Below, piece after piece: positions 50,303 through 64,000 of a DNA stretch of 64,000 nucleotides. Numbering within the stretch: the stretch's first letter is position 1; each line of letters starts with the position of its first letter. Source of the stretch: Streptomyces sp. PsTaAH-137 (GTDB taxonomy: Bacteria; Actinomycetota; Actinomycetes; Streptomycetales; Streptomycetaceae); contig NZ_QLLY01000003.1 of the NCBI RefSeq assembly GCF_003259365.1, positions 531,063 to 595,062 on the forward strand, written 5' to 3'. Made by a program: the position numbers and the translations under genes. The notes beneath the pieces were generated by a model. The model searched no databases. It worked only from the letters and a program-made list of their open reading frames with translations, and was not told the DNA's origin.

Positions 50303-53053
50303 CTAAGGTTGAGCCTCCCCGCGGATCACCGCGAGCACTCCATCGAGTTCGTCCGGCTTCACGAGCACGTCCCGCGCCTTGGACCCCTCGCTCGGGCCGA
50401 CGATGTTCCGCGACTCCATCAGGTCCATCAGCCGGCCGGCCTTCGCGAAGCCCACGCGCAGCTTGCGCTGGAGCATGGACGTGGACCCGAACTGGGTGGA
50501 GACGACCAGCTCGGCCGCGGCGCACAGCAGCTCCAGGTCGTCGCCGATGTCCTCGTCGATCTCCTTCTTCTGCTTGGTGCCCACGACGACGTCTTCCCGG
50601 AAGACGGGCGCCATCTGGTCCTTGCAGTGCTGCACGACGGCGTGGATCTCGTCCTCGGTGACGAAGGCGCCCTGCATACGGGTCGGCTTGTTCGCGCCCA
50701 TGGGCAGGAAGAGCCCGTCGCCCTTGCCGATCAGCTTCTCGGCACCCGGCTGGTCCAGGATGACGCGGCTGTCGGCGAGCGAGGAGGTGGCGAAGGCGAG
50801 CCGCGAGGGCACGTTGGCCTTGATGAGGCCGGTGACGACGTCGACGGACGGCCGCTGGGTGGCGAGCACCAGGTGGATTCCGGCCGCACGCGCGAGCTGC
50901 GTGATCCGCACGATCGCGTCTTCCACGTCCCGCGGCGCGACCATCATCAGGTCGGCGAGCTCGTCGACGATGACCAGCAGGTACGGGTACGGCTTCAGCT
51001 CCCGCTCACTGCCCTCGGGCGTCGTGAGCTTGCCGTCCCTGATGGCCTGGTTGAAGTCGTCGATGTGCCGGTAGCCGAAGGCCGCGAGGTCGTCGTAGCG
51101 CAGGTCCATCTCGCGCACGACCCACTGCAGCGCCTCGGCGGCCCGCTTGGGGTTGGTGATGATCGGCGTGATGAGGTGCGGAATGCCCTCGTACGCGGTC
51201 AGCTCCACGCGCTTGGGGTCGACGAGGACCATCCGCACGTCCTCGGGGGTCGCCCGCACCATGATCGAGGTGATCAGACAGTTGATGCAGGACGACTTTC
51301 CGGAGCCGGTGGCGCCCGCGACCAGGATGTGCGGCATCTTGGCCATGTTCGCCATCACGTAGCCGCCCTCGACGTCCTTGCCGAGCGCGACCAGCATCGG
51401 GTGGTCGTCCTCGGCGGCGTCCGCGAGGCGCAGCACGTCCCCGACGTTGACCATCTCGCGGTCCGTGTTCGGGATCTCGATGCCGACCGCGGACTTGCCG
51501 GGGATCGGGCTGATGATCCGCACGTCCGGGGACGCGACGGCGTACGCGATGTTCTTGGCCAGCGCCGTGATCTTCTCGACCTTCACGGCGGGGCCGAGCT
51601 CGACCTCGTACCGGGTGACCGTCGGACCGCGCGTGAAGCCGGTGACGGCGGCGTCGACCTTGAACTCGGTGAAGACGGTCGAGAGCGATTCGACGACGGC
51701 GTCGTTGGCCGCGCTGCGGGACTTGCCGGGTCCGCCGCGGGTCAGCAGGTCGAGCGACGGCAGGGCGTACGTGATGTCGCCGGCCAGCTGGAGCTGCTCG
51801 GCGCGCGGTGGCAGCTCGCGGTGCCCGTCGGGGGCGGACTTGGTCAGGTCGGGCACGGCGAGCCTGGACGGCGTCTCCGGCTCCGGGGCGGCCGGCGCGG
51901 CCTTCTTGCCGCGCGCGGTGGGTACGGGCGCCGTGCGCTCCGGCGTGGAGGTCTCCCCGGTGCGCTCCCCCGCACGGTCACCGCCGACGCCCTGCGTGAG
52001 GTCGGCGACGAGCGGGGACGGCGGCATGCCGTGCAGCACGGCACCGTCGAGGGCCGCCGCGGCGGCCGCGGCCACGTCCACGGCGTCCATGGGACGGTCC
52101 ATGGACGGCTGTACGGACGCGCGCCGGGGCCTGCGCCGCTTGGAGAGGGCGTCTTCCTCTATCCGGTCGGGGTCGTACCCCTGCCGCTCCTCCCGGGCCG
52201 CCGGGCGCCGCCTCCCGCGCGCGGGCGCGGCCTCGCGCCACTCCTCGTCGTACTCGCCGTCCACGCCCTCCGCGGCGAGCGTGTCGTCGTGGACGATGCC
52301 GAGCCGCACGCCGAGCAGCCGCAGCCGCTGCGGGATCGCGTTGACCGGCGTCGCGGTGACCACGAGCAGCCCGAAGACGGTGAGCAGGACGAGCATGGGG
52401 ACCGCGAGCACCTGGGTCATGGTGAAGCTCAGCGGGGTCGCCGCGGCCCAGCCGATGAGGCCGCCCGCATCCTGTATGGCCTGCATGCCGTCGCTGCGCG
52501 CGGGCGAGCCGCAGGCGATGTGGACCTGGCCGAGCACGCCGACGACCAGCGCCGACAGGCCGATGACGATCCGTCCGTTCGCCTCGGGCTTCTCGGGGTG
52601 CAGGATCAGGCGCACCGCGATGAAGCCGAGCAGCAGCGGCACCAGCAGATCGAGCCGGCCGAACGCTCCGGTCACCAGCATCTCGACGAGGTCCCCGACG
52701 GGGCCGCGCAGATTGGACCAGGTGCCGGCGGCGCAGATCAGCGCGACACCGAGCAGCAGCAGCGCGAGACCGTCCTTGCGGTGCGCCGGGTCGAGCCCCT
52801 TCGCGCCCCGCCCTATGCCGCGGAACATCGCGCCGACGCTGTGCGCGACACCGAGCCACACGGCGCGGGCAAGCCGGTAGACCCCGTTGGTGGGGCTGGG
52901 CGCCGGCTTCGGCGCGGGCTTCTTGGCAACGGCCTTCTTGGCCGGTGCCTTCTTGGCGGGCGCCTTTTTCGCGGCGGCCTTCTTCGCCGGAGCCTTGGTC
53001 GGCGCCGCCGCCTTCTTCGCGGGCGTCTTCTTGGCTGCGGGACGTGAGGCCAT
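50303..53053 (-). CDS. ftsK: DNA translocase FtsK
   Basis: A 916-residue FtsK/SpoIIIE translocase that moves DNA at the division septum. The N-terminus (about 1-55) is an unusual Lys/Ala/Pro-rich tail with AKKAPAKK repeats, like histone-H1-type nucleoid proteins. Four hydrophobic helices follow (about 90-260), then a charged linker and the motor: Walker A VAGATGSGKSSCIN, Walker B LLVIVDELADLMM and LVLATQRPSVDVVTGLIKANVPSRLAF. The gamma domain VVSTQFGSTSMLQRKLRVGFAKAGRLMDLME would read KOPS-like DNA. The 243-bp downstream gap (50060-50302) shows no gene. Confidence 0.96.
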   Translation of the reverse strand: MASRPAAKKTPAKKAAAPTKAPAKKAAAKKAPAKKAPAKKAVAKKPAPKPAPSPTNGVYRLARAVWLGVAHSVGAMFRGIGRGAKGLDPAHRKDGLALLLLGVALICAAGTWSNLRGPVGDLVEMLVTGAFGRLDLLVPLLLGFIAVRLILHPEKPEANGRIVIGLSALVVGVLGQVHIACGSPARSDGMQAIQDAGGLIGWAAATPLSFTMTQVLAVPMLVLLTVFGLLVVTATPVNAIPQRLRLLGVRLGIVHDDTLAAEGVDGEYDEEWREAAPARGRRRPAAREERQGYDPDRIEEDALSKRRRPRRASVQPSMDRPMDAVDVAAAAAAALDGAVLHGMPPSPLVADLTQGVGGDRAGERTGETSTPERTAPVPTARGKKAAPAAPEPETPSRLAVPDLTKSAPDGHRELPPRAEQLQLAGDITYALPSLDLLTRGGPGKSRSAANDAVVESLSTVFTEFKVDAAVTGFTRGPTVTRYEVELGPAVKVEKITALAKNIAYAVASPDVRIISPIPGKSAVGIEIPNTDREMVNVGDVLRLADAAEDDHPMLVALGKDVEGGYVMANMAKMPHILVAGATGSGKSSCINCLITSIMVRATPEDVRMVLVDPKRVELTAYEGIPHLITPIITNPKRAAEALQWVVREMDLRYDDLAAFGYRHIDDFNQAIRDGKLTTPEGSERELKPYPYLLVIVDELADLMMVAPRDVEDAIVRITQLARAAGIHLVLATQRPSVDVVTGLIKANVPSRLAFATSSLADSRVILDQPGAEKLIGKGDGLFLPMGANKPTRMQGAFVTEDEIHAVVQHCKDQMAPVFREDVVVGTKQKKEIDEDIGDDLELLCAAAELVVSTQFGSTSMLQRKLRVGFAKAGRLMDLMESRNIVGPSEGSKARDVLVKPDELDGVLAVIRGEAQP

Positions 53054-53167
53054 AGGTGTGAGGTTACCGGGGGACGGCGTCAGGGACACGTGTGGCGCGA
53101 CTTCACCCGATCGTGTCGCGATCTGATGCCGTGTGAAGTGACGCGCCCTCAAAGCCCGGGCGGCTGC

Positions 53168-53848
53168 TCAGTTCTGGGACGGAACGGACGGTGTGCCGGT
53201 GCCCGTACCGGGCTCCAGCGCGTCGAGCGCTCTGCGCAGACCGGTGAGCTTGCGCTCCAGATGAGCGGCCGTGGCCACCGCCGCCGCGTCCGCCGACTCG
53301 TCGTCGAGCTGCTTGGACAGCGCTTCGGCCTGCTCCTCGACGGCCGCGAGCCGCGCGGACAGCTCGGCGAGCAGCCCCGCGGGCTCCTTCGCGTCACCGA
53401 CCGCCTTGCCGCCGCCCTCCAGCTGGAGCCGCAGCAAGGCCGCCTGCTCCCGCAGCTGGCAGTTCTTCATGTACAGCTCGACGAAGACCGAGACCTTCGC
53501 TCGCAGCACCCACGGGTCGAACGGCTTGGAGATGTAGTCCACCGCGCCGGCCGCGTACCCCCGGAAGGTGTGATGCGGCCCGTGGTTGATCGCTGTGAGG
53601 AAGATGATCGGGATGTCCCGTGTCCGCTCCCGGCGCTTGATGTGCGCCGCGGTCTCGAAACCATCCATTCCCGGCATCTGAACGTCGAGCAGAATGACCG
53701 CGAAATCGTCGGTGAGCAGCGCCTTGAGCGCTTCCTCCCCGGACGATGCCCGCACCAGCGTCTGATCGAGCGCAGAGAGGATGGCCTCCAGCGCCAGCAG
53801 ATTCTCCGGCCGGTCATCGACCAGGAGGATCTTGGCCTTCTGCACCAT
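53168..53848 (-). CDS. osaB: Osmoadaptation response regulator OsaB
   Basis: A 226-residue response regulator without a DNA-binding domain. The receiver domain (1-125) has DDRPEN, phospho-acceptor Asp in FAVILLDVQMPGMDG and switch Lys in DYISKPFD. The C-terminal half is a coiled-coil (CQLREQAALLRLQLEGG...LLAELSARLAAVEEQAEALSKQLDDESADAAAVATAAHLERKL). Its place downstream of the HAMP-array hybrid kinase corresponds to osaB of S. coelicolor, needed for growth and sporulation under osmotic stress. It probably passes the signal on by protein contact. Confidence 0.9.
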   Translation of the reverse strand: MVQKAKILLVDDRPENLLALEAILSALDQTLVRASSGEEALKALLTDDFAVILLDVQMPGMDGFETAAHIKRRERTRDIPIIFLTAINHGPHHTFRGYAAGAVDYISKPFDPWVLRAKVSVFVELYMKNCQLREQAALLRLQLEGGGKAVGDAKEPAGLLAELSARLAAVEEQAEALSKQLDDESADAAAVATAAHLERKLTGLRRALDALEPGTGTGTPSVPSQN

Positions 53849-54122
53849 GGCCCGCCCTCCTCGCCCCGGCATGGGGCCGCCCCTGTCCGCAGGACTCGGG
53901 GAGGCTCCTGTCGCCGCCCCGGGGAACGACTCCCTTGCGCCGCCCGTCCTTGTGCCGGTCATGGTAGCCGCACCCCGCCTGTCGCCACACCCTGTCACCG
54001 CGATGTCACTGTGCACGTAGCAGAAACGCGGTGGGGGACCAGAAGGTTCCCCGTACACCGCACTTCTACACGGCTTTGGCCACACTCAGTCAGCAACTGT
54101 GCGTGAAAATTCCCTTTTCCAG
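53849..54122. other. osaA-osaB intergenic region
   Basis: 274 bp separates osaA from osaB. On the minus strand TTGCTG near 54090 and TGTAGA near 54067 are a weak promoter candidate, with a 20-bp gap. No gene or strong hairpin was seen. osaB may have its own promoter here. Confidence 0.35.
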
Positions 54123-59621
<5,499 letters not shown>

Positions 59622-59935
59622 TGTGTCCCTCCCGCAGGGATCGACCTGTACTGCTCGGGTAGCTCGGCTTGCCCAGATGCGCTTCTACCTCAGCACCGGT
59701 ACTTCGATGCGTTGTCTTCAGAAGCCTGCCCAGTGTTTCACCATGGCTGAACCAGGCCATAACAGTTCGGCAGCTTCGCACACCGTCCGCACACCCTCCG
59801 GGCGGAAACACTGGCGACCGGCATCCGCATGGACGGCGAAGGTAAGTAACCTGGCATACGGCTGTCCACCCACCCCGGTCGGCCCGACCTGGGCGGTGGC
59901 GGAAAACGAGCGGGCATCGGAGGGGCGGCCGAGAC
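59622..59935. promoter_or_regulatory. osaA/osaC divergent control region
   Basis: These 314 bp separate divergent osaA and osaC. An imperfect dyad GTTTCACCATGGCTGAAC (59735-59752) has symmetric GTT, CCATGG and AAC. A TAAGTAAC stretch near 59843 is A+T-rich. Neither a clear SigB-type promoter (GTTT-N14-16-GGGTAT) nor a housekeeping consensus was found, and no gene is present. Confidence 0.4.
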
Positions 59936-62644
59936 ATGGGTACGGGAGACCTGGGCCTCGACATTCGTACAGCGAGTGCGGCAGGTACGGCGACTACATC
60001 GAGTTCAACGCGTACAGGGAGTTCTGTGATCACCGCGCGTGCGGCTGCCACCTTCGAACCCGTCGGGCGGTCCGTCGCGACCGCCCGGTCCTTCGTGCGC
60101 GACACCCTCCAGGGGTGGGGCTACGCCGACATCATCGACGACGCCGTGGTGCTGACCAGCGAGCTGGTGACGAACGCCGTCGTGCACGCGGGCACATCCG
60201 CGGACGTTCTGTGCCTGCGCAGTGACGACCACGTCCGCATCGAGGTCTCCGACCGCTATCCGGAACGCGAGATCCCGCTCCAGTCGTCGGCGATCAACAT
60301 GGGCAGCCCCGACCGCGAGGGCGGCCGCGGTCTCCAGCTCTGCGCCGCGCTCGCGGGCCGCTGGGGAGTGGACTATTCGGCCACGCACAAGCAGGTGTGG
60401 TTCCAACTCGACCTGCCGGAGCGCCCGGTGGGCACGCGCGCGGCCGGTCCCGTCGTCCCCACCGACCTCCTGCCGCTCGCCGACGAGCGGGTGCGCGTCG
60501 CCGTCGTGCAGATCGACAAGACCGGCGCGGTCGCGTCGTGGAACGAGGACGCGGAGCACCTCTTCGGCTATCCGGCCGACCAGGTCATCGGCAAGCCCCT
60601 CACCGACTTCGCGGCCTGGCCGCACACGCCGGGCACCAGCACCGGCATCGCCGACGCGCTCCAACTCTCGCGCTGGGAGGGCAGTTACGGCATCCGGGGC
60701 GCCACGGGCCGCGTCCTCCCCGTGTACGCCTCCCATCTGCGGGTCCGCGACACCGACGGTGAACCCTCGACGGTCTGCCTGCTCGTACGCGATCACGAGC
60801 GCGCCGTGCTCCAGACGCCGCTGCGCGTCCCGGCGTCCGACACCGGTTCGTCGGAGAGCCAGGGCTCCGACCCGTTCGAGGTCTTCATCGGCTCTCCGGC
60901 CCCCGACGACCTGGACGGCCTGCTCCAGCGCACGGTCGAGCGAGCCCGCGACATGCTCGACGGCGACTCGGCCTTCCTGCTGCTGGCCACGGACGACGAG
61001 ACGGAGCTGGAGGTCCGCGCCTCCACCGGTCTCCCCTCGGCCCGTCAGCGCTTCGCGCGCGTGCCGGTCGAGGTCGGCCCCGGCCGGTACGGCTCGGCAC
61101 GCATGCCGGCCGTCCACGAGGACCTCACCCAAGTCCCGGGTGCCGTACCGCTGTTGAACGGTACGGGCATGCGTTCGGTCGTGACGGTCCCGCTCAAGGT
61201 CGAGGGCCGTCTCACCGGCTCCCTCGGCGTCGCGGCCGAGTCCCCGGACCGCTACTCGAACGAAGAAGCCCTGCGTCTCCAGTTCGCGGCCGACCGCATC
61301 GCACTAGCGGTCGAGTCGGCCCGTCTCGGCGAGCTGGAGAAGCTGCGCCGCGGTTCGCTGAGCTTCCTGGTGGAGGCGTCCGACCTGCTGGCCGGCACGC
61401 TCGACCGCGACCAGACGCTGGCGCTGATGGCCCAGATGACGGTGCCGACGCTGGCGACCTGGTGCGCGGTGTACACGATCGCCGACCAGGCCTCGGACCC
61501 GTATCTCTCGTACGTCCTGCACGAGGACGAGGAGCGCATCGACGGCCTCAAGGCGCTCCTGTCCAAGATCGCCCCGCCGGAGCCGGTGCCCACACCGGGC
61601 GCCCGCGTCTGGCCGGCACCCGCGGAGGCGGCCCATCAGGCGGCCCTTCGTACGTCGATGAGAAGCCTCGGCCTCAACGAGCCGACGAGCGTCACCTCCG
61701 GCATCGGCACCACCCTCGCGACGGCTTCCGCGGTGGGCGGCGAGACGGTCGTCCTCCCGCTGGTCGCCCGCAACCGCGTCATCGGCATGCTGACGCTCGG
61801 CAAGCCGACGGACGAGCACTTCCGCCAGGAGATCCTGGAGCTGGCCGAGGACTTGAGCCGCCGGGCGGCCCTGGCGCTCGACAACGCCCGCCTCTACTCG
61901 GAACGTATGGCGATCAGCCAGTCCCTCCAGCGCAGCCTCCTCCCGCCGGAGCTCCCCGACGTCCCGGGCGTCGAGGTGGAGGTCATCTACCGCGCGGCCG
62001 GCGAGGGCAACGAGGTGGGTGGCGACTTCTACGACCTCTTCCCGATCCGCGACGGCGCGTACGGCTTCGCGATCGGCGATGTCTGCGGCACGGGCCCGGA
62101 GGCGGCCGCGGTGACGGGCCTGGCCCGCCACGCCCTGCGCCTGCTCGCCCGTGAGGGCTTCGGCGGACCCGCGGTCCTGGAGCGGCTGAACGCGGCGATC
62201 CTCGACGAGGGCGCCCGCAGCCGCTTCCTGACGCTGCTCTACGGGGAGTTGTGGCCGCAGGAGGACGGCTCGGCGGTCCTGAAGATGGTCTGCGCCGGTC
62301 ATCCGCTTCCGCTGCGTCTGCGCCAGGACGGCACGGTCGTCCCGTTCGCGGAGCCGCAGCCGCTGCTCGGCGTCATGGACGACCTGGAGCTGTACGAGCA
62401 GACGATGACGCTGGACGCGGGCGATGTCCTGCTGTGCGTCACGGACGGCATCACGGAGCGCCGCGAGGGCACCCGCATGCTGGGCGACGACGGTCTCGCC
62501 GAAGTCCTGTCGACGTGTACGGGTCTGACGGCCGGCGCCGTGGCCGCGCGCATCATGCGTGCGGTGGAGCGCTTCGCCGCTGACGCCCCGTCCGACGACA
62601 TGGCGATCCTGACGATGCGTGTGCCGGGCCTGCAGCACGACTGA
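59936..62644 (+). CDS. osaC: OsaC: anti-sigma kinase/PAS/GAF/PP2C phosphatase protein
   Basis: A 902-residue multidomain regulator. The N-terminal HATPase_c_2 (RsbW-like) domain (about 40-160) has VVLTSELVTNAVVHAG and GGRGLQLCAALAGRWGVDY. A PAS domain (about 185-290) has SWNEDAEHLFGYPADQVIGKPLTDF, followed by two GAF domains (about 310-480 and 495-650). The C-terminal SpoIIE/PP2C phosphatase (about 665-895) has GGDFYDLFPIRDGAYGFAIGDVCGTGPEAAAVTGLARHALR and CVTDGITERREG. Divergent from osaA, it corresponds to OsaC of S. coelicolor, which returns SigB activity to baseline after osmotic stress. ATG at 59936 has GGAGGGG 10 nt upstream. Confidence 0.92.
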   Translation: MGTGDLGLDIRTASAAGTATTSSSTRTGSSVITARAAATFEPVGRSVATARSFVRDTLQGWGYADIIDDAVVLTSELVTNAVVHAGTSADVLCLRSDDHVRIEVSDRYPEREIPLQSSAINMGSPDREGGRGLQLCAALAGRWGVDYSATHKQVWFQLDLPERPVGTRAAGPVVPTDLLPLADERVRVAVVQIDKTGAVASWNEDAEHLFGYPADQVIGKPLTDFAAWPHTPGTSTGIADALQLSRWEGSYGIRGATGRVLPVYASHLRVRDTDGEPSTVCLLVRDHERAVLQTPLRVPASDTGSSESQGSDPFEVFIGSPAPDDLDGLLQRTVERARDMLDGDSAFLLLATDDETELEVRASTGLPSARQRFARVPVEVGPGRYGSARMPAVHEDLTQVPGAVPLLNGTGMRSVVTVPLKVEGRLTGSLGVAAESPDRYSNEEALRLQFAADRIALAVESARLGELEKLRRGSLSFLVEASDLLAGTLDRDQTLALMAQMTVPTLATWCAVYTIADQASDPYLSYVLHEDEERIDGLKALLSKIAPPEPVPTPGARVWPAPAEAAHQAALRTSMRSLGLNEPTSVTSGIGTTLATASAVGGETVVLPLVARNRVIGMLTLGKPTDEHFRQEILELAEDLSRRAALALDNARLYSERMAISQSLQRSLLPPELPDVPGVEVEVIYRAAGEGNEVGGDFYDLFPIRDGAYGFAIGDVCGTGPEAAAVTGLARHALRLLAREGFGGPAVLERLNAAILDEGARSRFLTLLYGELWPQEDGSAVLKMVCAGHPLPLRLRQDGTVVPFAEPQPLLGVMDDLELYEQTMTLDAGDVLLCVTDGITERREGTRMLGDDGLAEVLSTCTGLTAGAVAARIMRAVERFAADAPSDDMAILTMRVPGLQHD

Positions 62645-62670
62645 CGCCGGGGGGCGGGGGAAAAGCAAAA

Positions 62671-62700
62671 GGCCCCCGCCCTGTTTCCAGGGCGGGGGCC
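62671..62700. terminator. osaC / tRNA-Thr terminator hairpin
   Basis: GGCCCCCGCCCTG (62671-62683) and CAGGGCGGGGGCC (62688-62700) form a perfect 13-bp stem with a TTTC loop. It follows osaC by 26 bp and lies just beyond the 3' end of the minus-strand tRNA, so it may stop transcription from both sides. Confidence 0.8.
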
Positions 62701-62710
62701 TCAATTCCTG

Positions 62711-62783
62711 AGCCCCCAAGCGGAATCGAACCGCTGACCTTCTCCTTACCATGGAGACGCTCTACCGACTGAGCTATAGGGGC
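62711..62783 (-). tRNA. tRNA-Thr (anticodon GGT)
   Basis: The minus strand folds as a 73-nt cloverleaf: acceptor GCCCCTA with TGGGGGC, D-arm GCTC/GAGC, anticodon stem TCTCC/GGAGA with loop ATGGTAA (anticodon GGT, reads ACC), and T-arm AGCGG-TTCGATT-CCGCT. CCA is not encoded. Confidence 0.96.
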
Positions 62784-62880
62784 CTGTTGCTTTCGCGGTT
62801 TCCCGCTCACCAACGAGTTAAAGCATACCCGAAGATCAGGTCGCTTCGAACCATCGATCGCACGGCCCGCGAGGGCCCCG

Positions 62881-63558
62881 CTAGAAGGCGGGTTGAAGCA
62901 ATCCGCCGAGCGCATTGCAGGCGGAGACGAGCCGCTGCATCTGCCGCTTGGACAGTTCCGTGTCGACGGGCAGCGCCAGCGTTTCATCGGCCGCGCATTC
63001 CGTCTGGGGCAGCTCGACGTCACGCCGGAACGCGGGCATGCGGTGCACGGGAGTCTTCACCGGCACGCTGCATTCGACTCCCTTGCTCCGCAGAGCCCGG
63101 GCGAAGGCGTCCCGATCGGGCCGCCCATTGCCGGGTACGCGCACGACGTACTGCTGATAGGTGTGCCCTTCGCCGGCCGCGGGCGTCCGCAGCCCACTGA
63201 GTCGCCCGTTCAGGTACGCCGCGTACGCGCGTCGCCGCCCGACTTCCTCGAACGGCTGGTGGGATTCGCCTTGCTCCAACAGGAACAGCCCGTTGCGTTG
63301 GGTGACTCCCGTCAGCCGCTCGATGTCGGCGCGGTGGCCGAAGCGGTGCACGGCGACCACCGCGGCGGTCCGCGTGCTCACGCACGCGGCGACGTGCGCG
63401 GGGTCGAGGCAGTACGTGTCCGGGTCGATGTCAGCGAAGACGGGAGCGGCGCCCGCCTGTACGACGGCTTCGGCGACCTCGGGGTTGCCGAAGGCCGGCA
63501 CGATCACTTCATCACCGGCGCCGACACCGGCGGCTTGCAGCATTCCAACTGTGCCCAT
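62881..63558 (-). CDS. Shortened DegT/DnrJ/EryC1/StrS-type protein
   Basis: A 225-residue protein of the PLP-dependent sugar-aminotransferase superfamily, but much shorter than the usual 360-400. It opens within the first conserved block (GTVGMLQAAGVGAGDEVIVPAFGNPEVAEAVVQAGAAPVFADIDPDTYCLDP), then passes from LFLLEQGESHQPFEEVGRRR directly to AYAAYLNGRLSGL and a C-terminal domain (YQQYVVRVPGNGRPDRDAFARALRSKGVECSVPVKTPVHRMPAF). The central segment with the PLP-binding Lys (SxxKxxxxGEGG region) is missing, as are about 40 N-terminal residues. It is open throughout, so it may be a stable non-catalytic derivative. It lies between the rRNA operon end and tRNA-Thr. Confidence 0.7.
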   Translation of the reverse strand: MGTVGMLQAAGVGAGDEVIVPAFGNPEVAEAVVQAGAAPVFADIDPDTYCLDPAHVAACVSTRTAAVVAVHRFGHRADIERLTGVTQRNGLFLLEQGESHQPFEEVGRRRAYAAYLNGRLSGLRTPAAGEGHTYQQYVVRVPGNGRPDRDAFARALRSKGVECSVPVKTPVHRMPAFRRDVELPQTECAADETLALPVDTELSKRQMQRLVSACNALGGLLQPAF

Positions 63559-63600
63559 GGCACCGAATGTTCATCGCGCAACGTGAACGACAAGTGACGC

Positions 63601-63651
63601 AAAACAAAAAAGAGCTGGTCCCCGAACCAAAGGTTCGGGGACCAGCTCTTT
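63601..63651 (-). terminator. rRNA operon terminator
   Basis: On the minus strand a perfect 20-bp stem (63609-63628 with 63632-63651) with a 3-nt loop is followed by TTTTTGTTTT. This is a strong intrinsic terminator 9 bp after the 5S gene. Confidence 0.95.
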
Positions 63652-63660
63652 ATCAAAAGG

Positions 63661-63780
63661 AGTTCGGCGGCGTCCTACTCTCCCACAGGGTCCCCCCTGC
63701 AGTACCATCGGCGCTGTAAGGCTTAGCTTCCGGGTTCGGAATGTAACCGGGCGTTTCCCTCACGCTATGACCACCGAAAC
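63661..63780 (-). rRNA. 5S ribosomal RNA
   Basis: The minus strand begins GTTTCGGTGGTCATAGCGTG and contains the conserved GGAAACGCCCGGTTACATTCC and AGTAGGACGCCGCCGAAC blocks, about 120 nt. The ends are placed by comparison with known Streptomyces 5S rRNA and could be off by 1-3 nt. Confidence 0.96.
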
Positions 63781-63870
63781 ACTATGAAACTGTCAACCGG
63801 AGCCGTGACCAAAAGGCTACGACGGTTGTTCGTGGTTTCAGAACCAACACAGTGGACGCGAGCAACTGAG

Positions 63871-64000
63871 GACAAGCCCTCGGCCTATTAGTACCGGTCA
63901 CCTCCACACCTCACGGTGCTTCCAGATCCGGCCTATCAACCCAGTCGTCTACTGGGAGCCTTAACCCCTCAAAGGGGGTGGGAATACTCATCTCGAAGCA
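63871..64000 (-). rRNA. 23S ribosomal RNA, 3' end, partial
   Basis: The minus strand reads GTACTAATAGGCCGAGGGC near its 3' end, the closing helix strand of 23S rRNA, preceded by the conserved 3' region. The gene runs beyond the window edge. The 90-bp spacer to 5S (63781-63870) holds no gene. The exact 3' end is approximate. Confidence 0.92.

Overview
The window is chromosomal DNA of a Streptomyces-type actinomycete. It has very high G+C, GTG and TTG starts and strong purine-rich ribosome binding sites. From about 16 kb onward the gene order (gluRK, gluABCD, recX-recA, lhr, nei2, dps, clgR, cinA, pgsA, rimO, rodZ-like, ftsK, osaB, osaA, osaC, then an rRNA operon) matches the order I know from Streptomyces chromosomes. 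No insertion sequence, prophage, CRISPR array or biosynthetic cluster was seen.

Region 1 (39-15209) looks accessory and catabolic. It encodes an L-2-hydroxyglutarate oxidase, two aldehyde dehydrogenases, an ABM-fold protein, a MetE-like protein lacking its usual zinc ligands, a GlcG/HbpS-type protein, an alpha/beta hydrolase, a small VOC protein, a fumarylacetoacetate-hydrolase-family enzyme, a two-domain extradiol-dioxygenase-like protein, a LysR regulator, a ribose-type ABC importer, a carboxymuconolactone-decarboxylase-like protein and a cupin. The set fits uptake and meta-type cleavage of an unidentified aromatic or related ring compound. A TGCAA-N7-TTGCA dyad sits about 64 bp upstream of the predicted start of the dioxygenase transcript, as expected for LysR control.

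Region 2 (15313-25265) is amino-acid related. An orphan TAXI-type binding protein lies beside the GluR-GluK two-component system, which faces the gluABCD glutamate importer. A flavin monooxygenase follows, then a 30-codon cysteine-rich leader peptide, cysteine dioxygenase and a rhodanese-like protein. The leader probably makes this last pair cysteine-responsive.

Region 3 (25303-45065) holds DNA repair and assorted genes: an FtsX-type permease, recX and recA (with the TTGTCAGTG-N8-TANNNT damage promoter), membrane proteins, a PucR regulator, AraC-azlC-azlD, the large helicase lhr with what appears to be the same damage-type promoter, an accessory nucleotidyltransferase, nei2 and a short-chain dehydrogenase.

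Region 4 (45217-62644) is core and stress physiology: dps, clgR, the coupled rimO-pgsA-cinA set, a RodZ-like protein, ftsK, and the osmoadaptation locus osaB, osaA and osaC. OsaA is a soluble hybrid kinase carrying nine near-identical 92-residue HAMP-pair units.

Region 5 (62671-64000) contains a terminator, tRNA-Thr(GGT), a shortened DegT/DnrJ-type protein and the 3' end of a minus-strand rRNA operon (partial 23S, 5S and a 20-bp-stem terminator).
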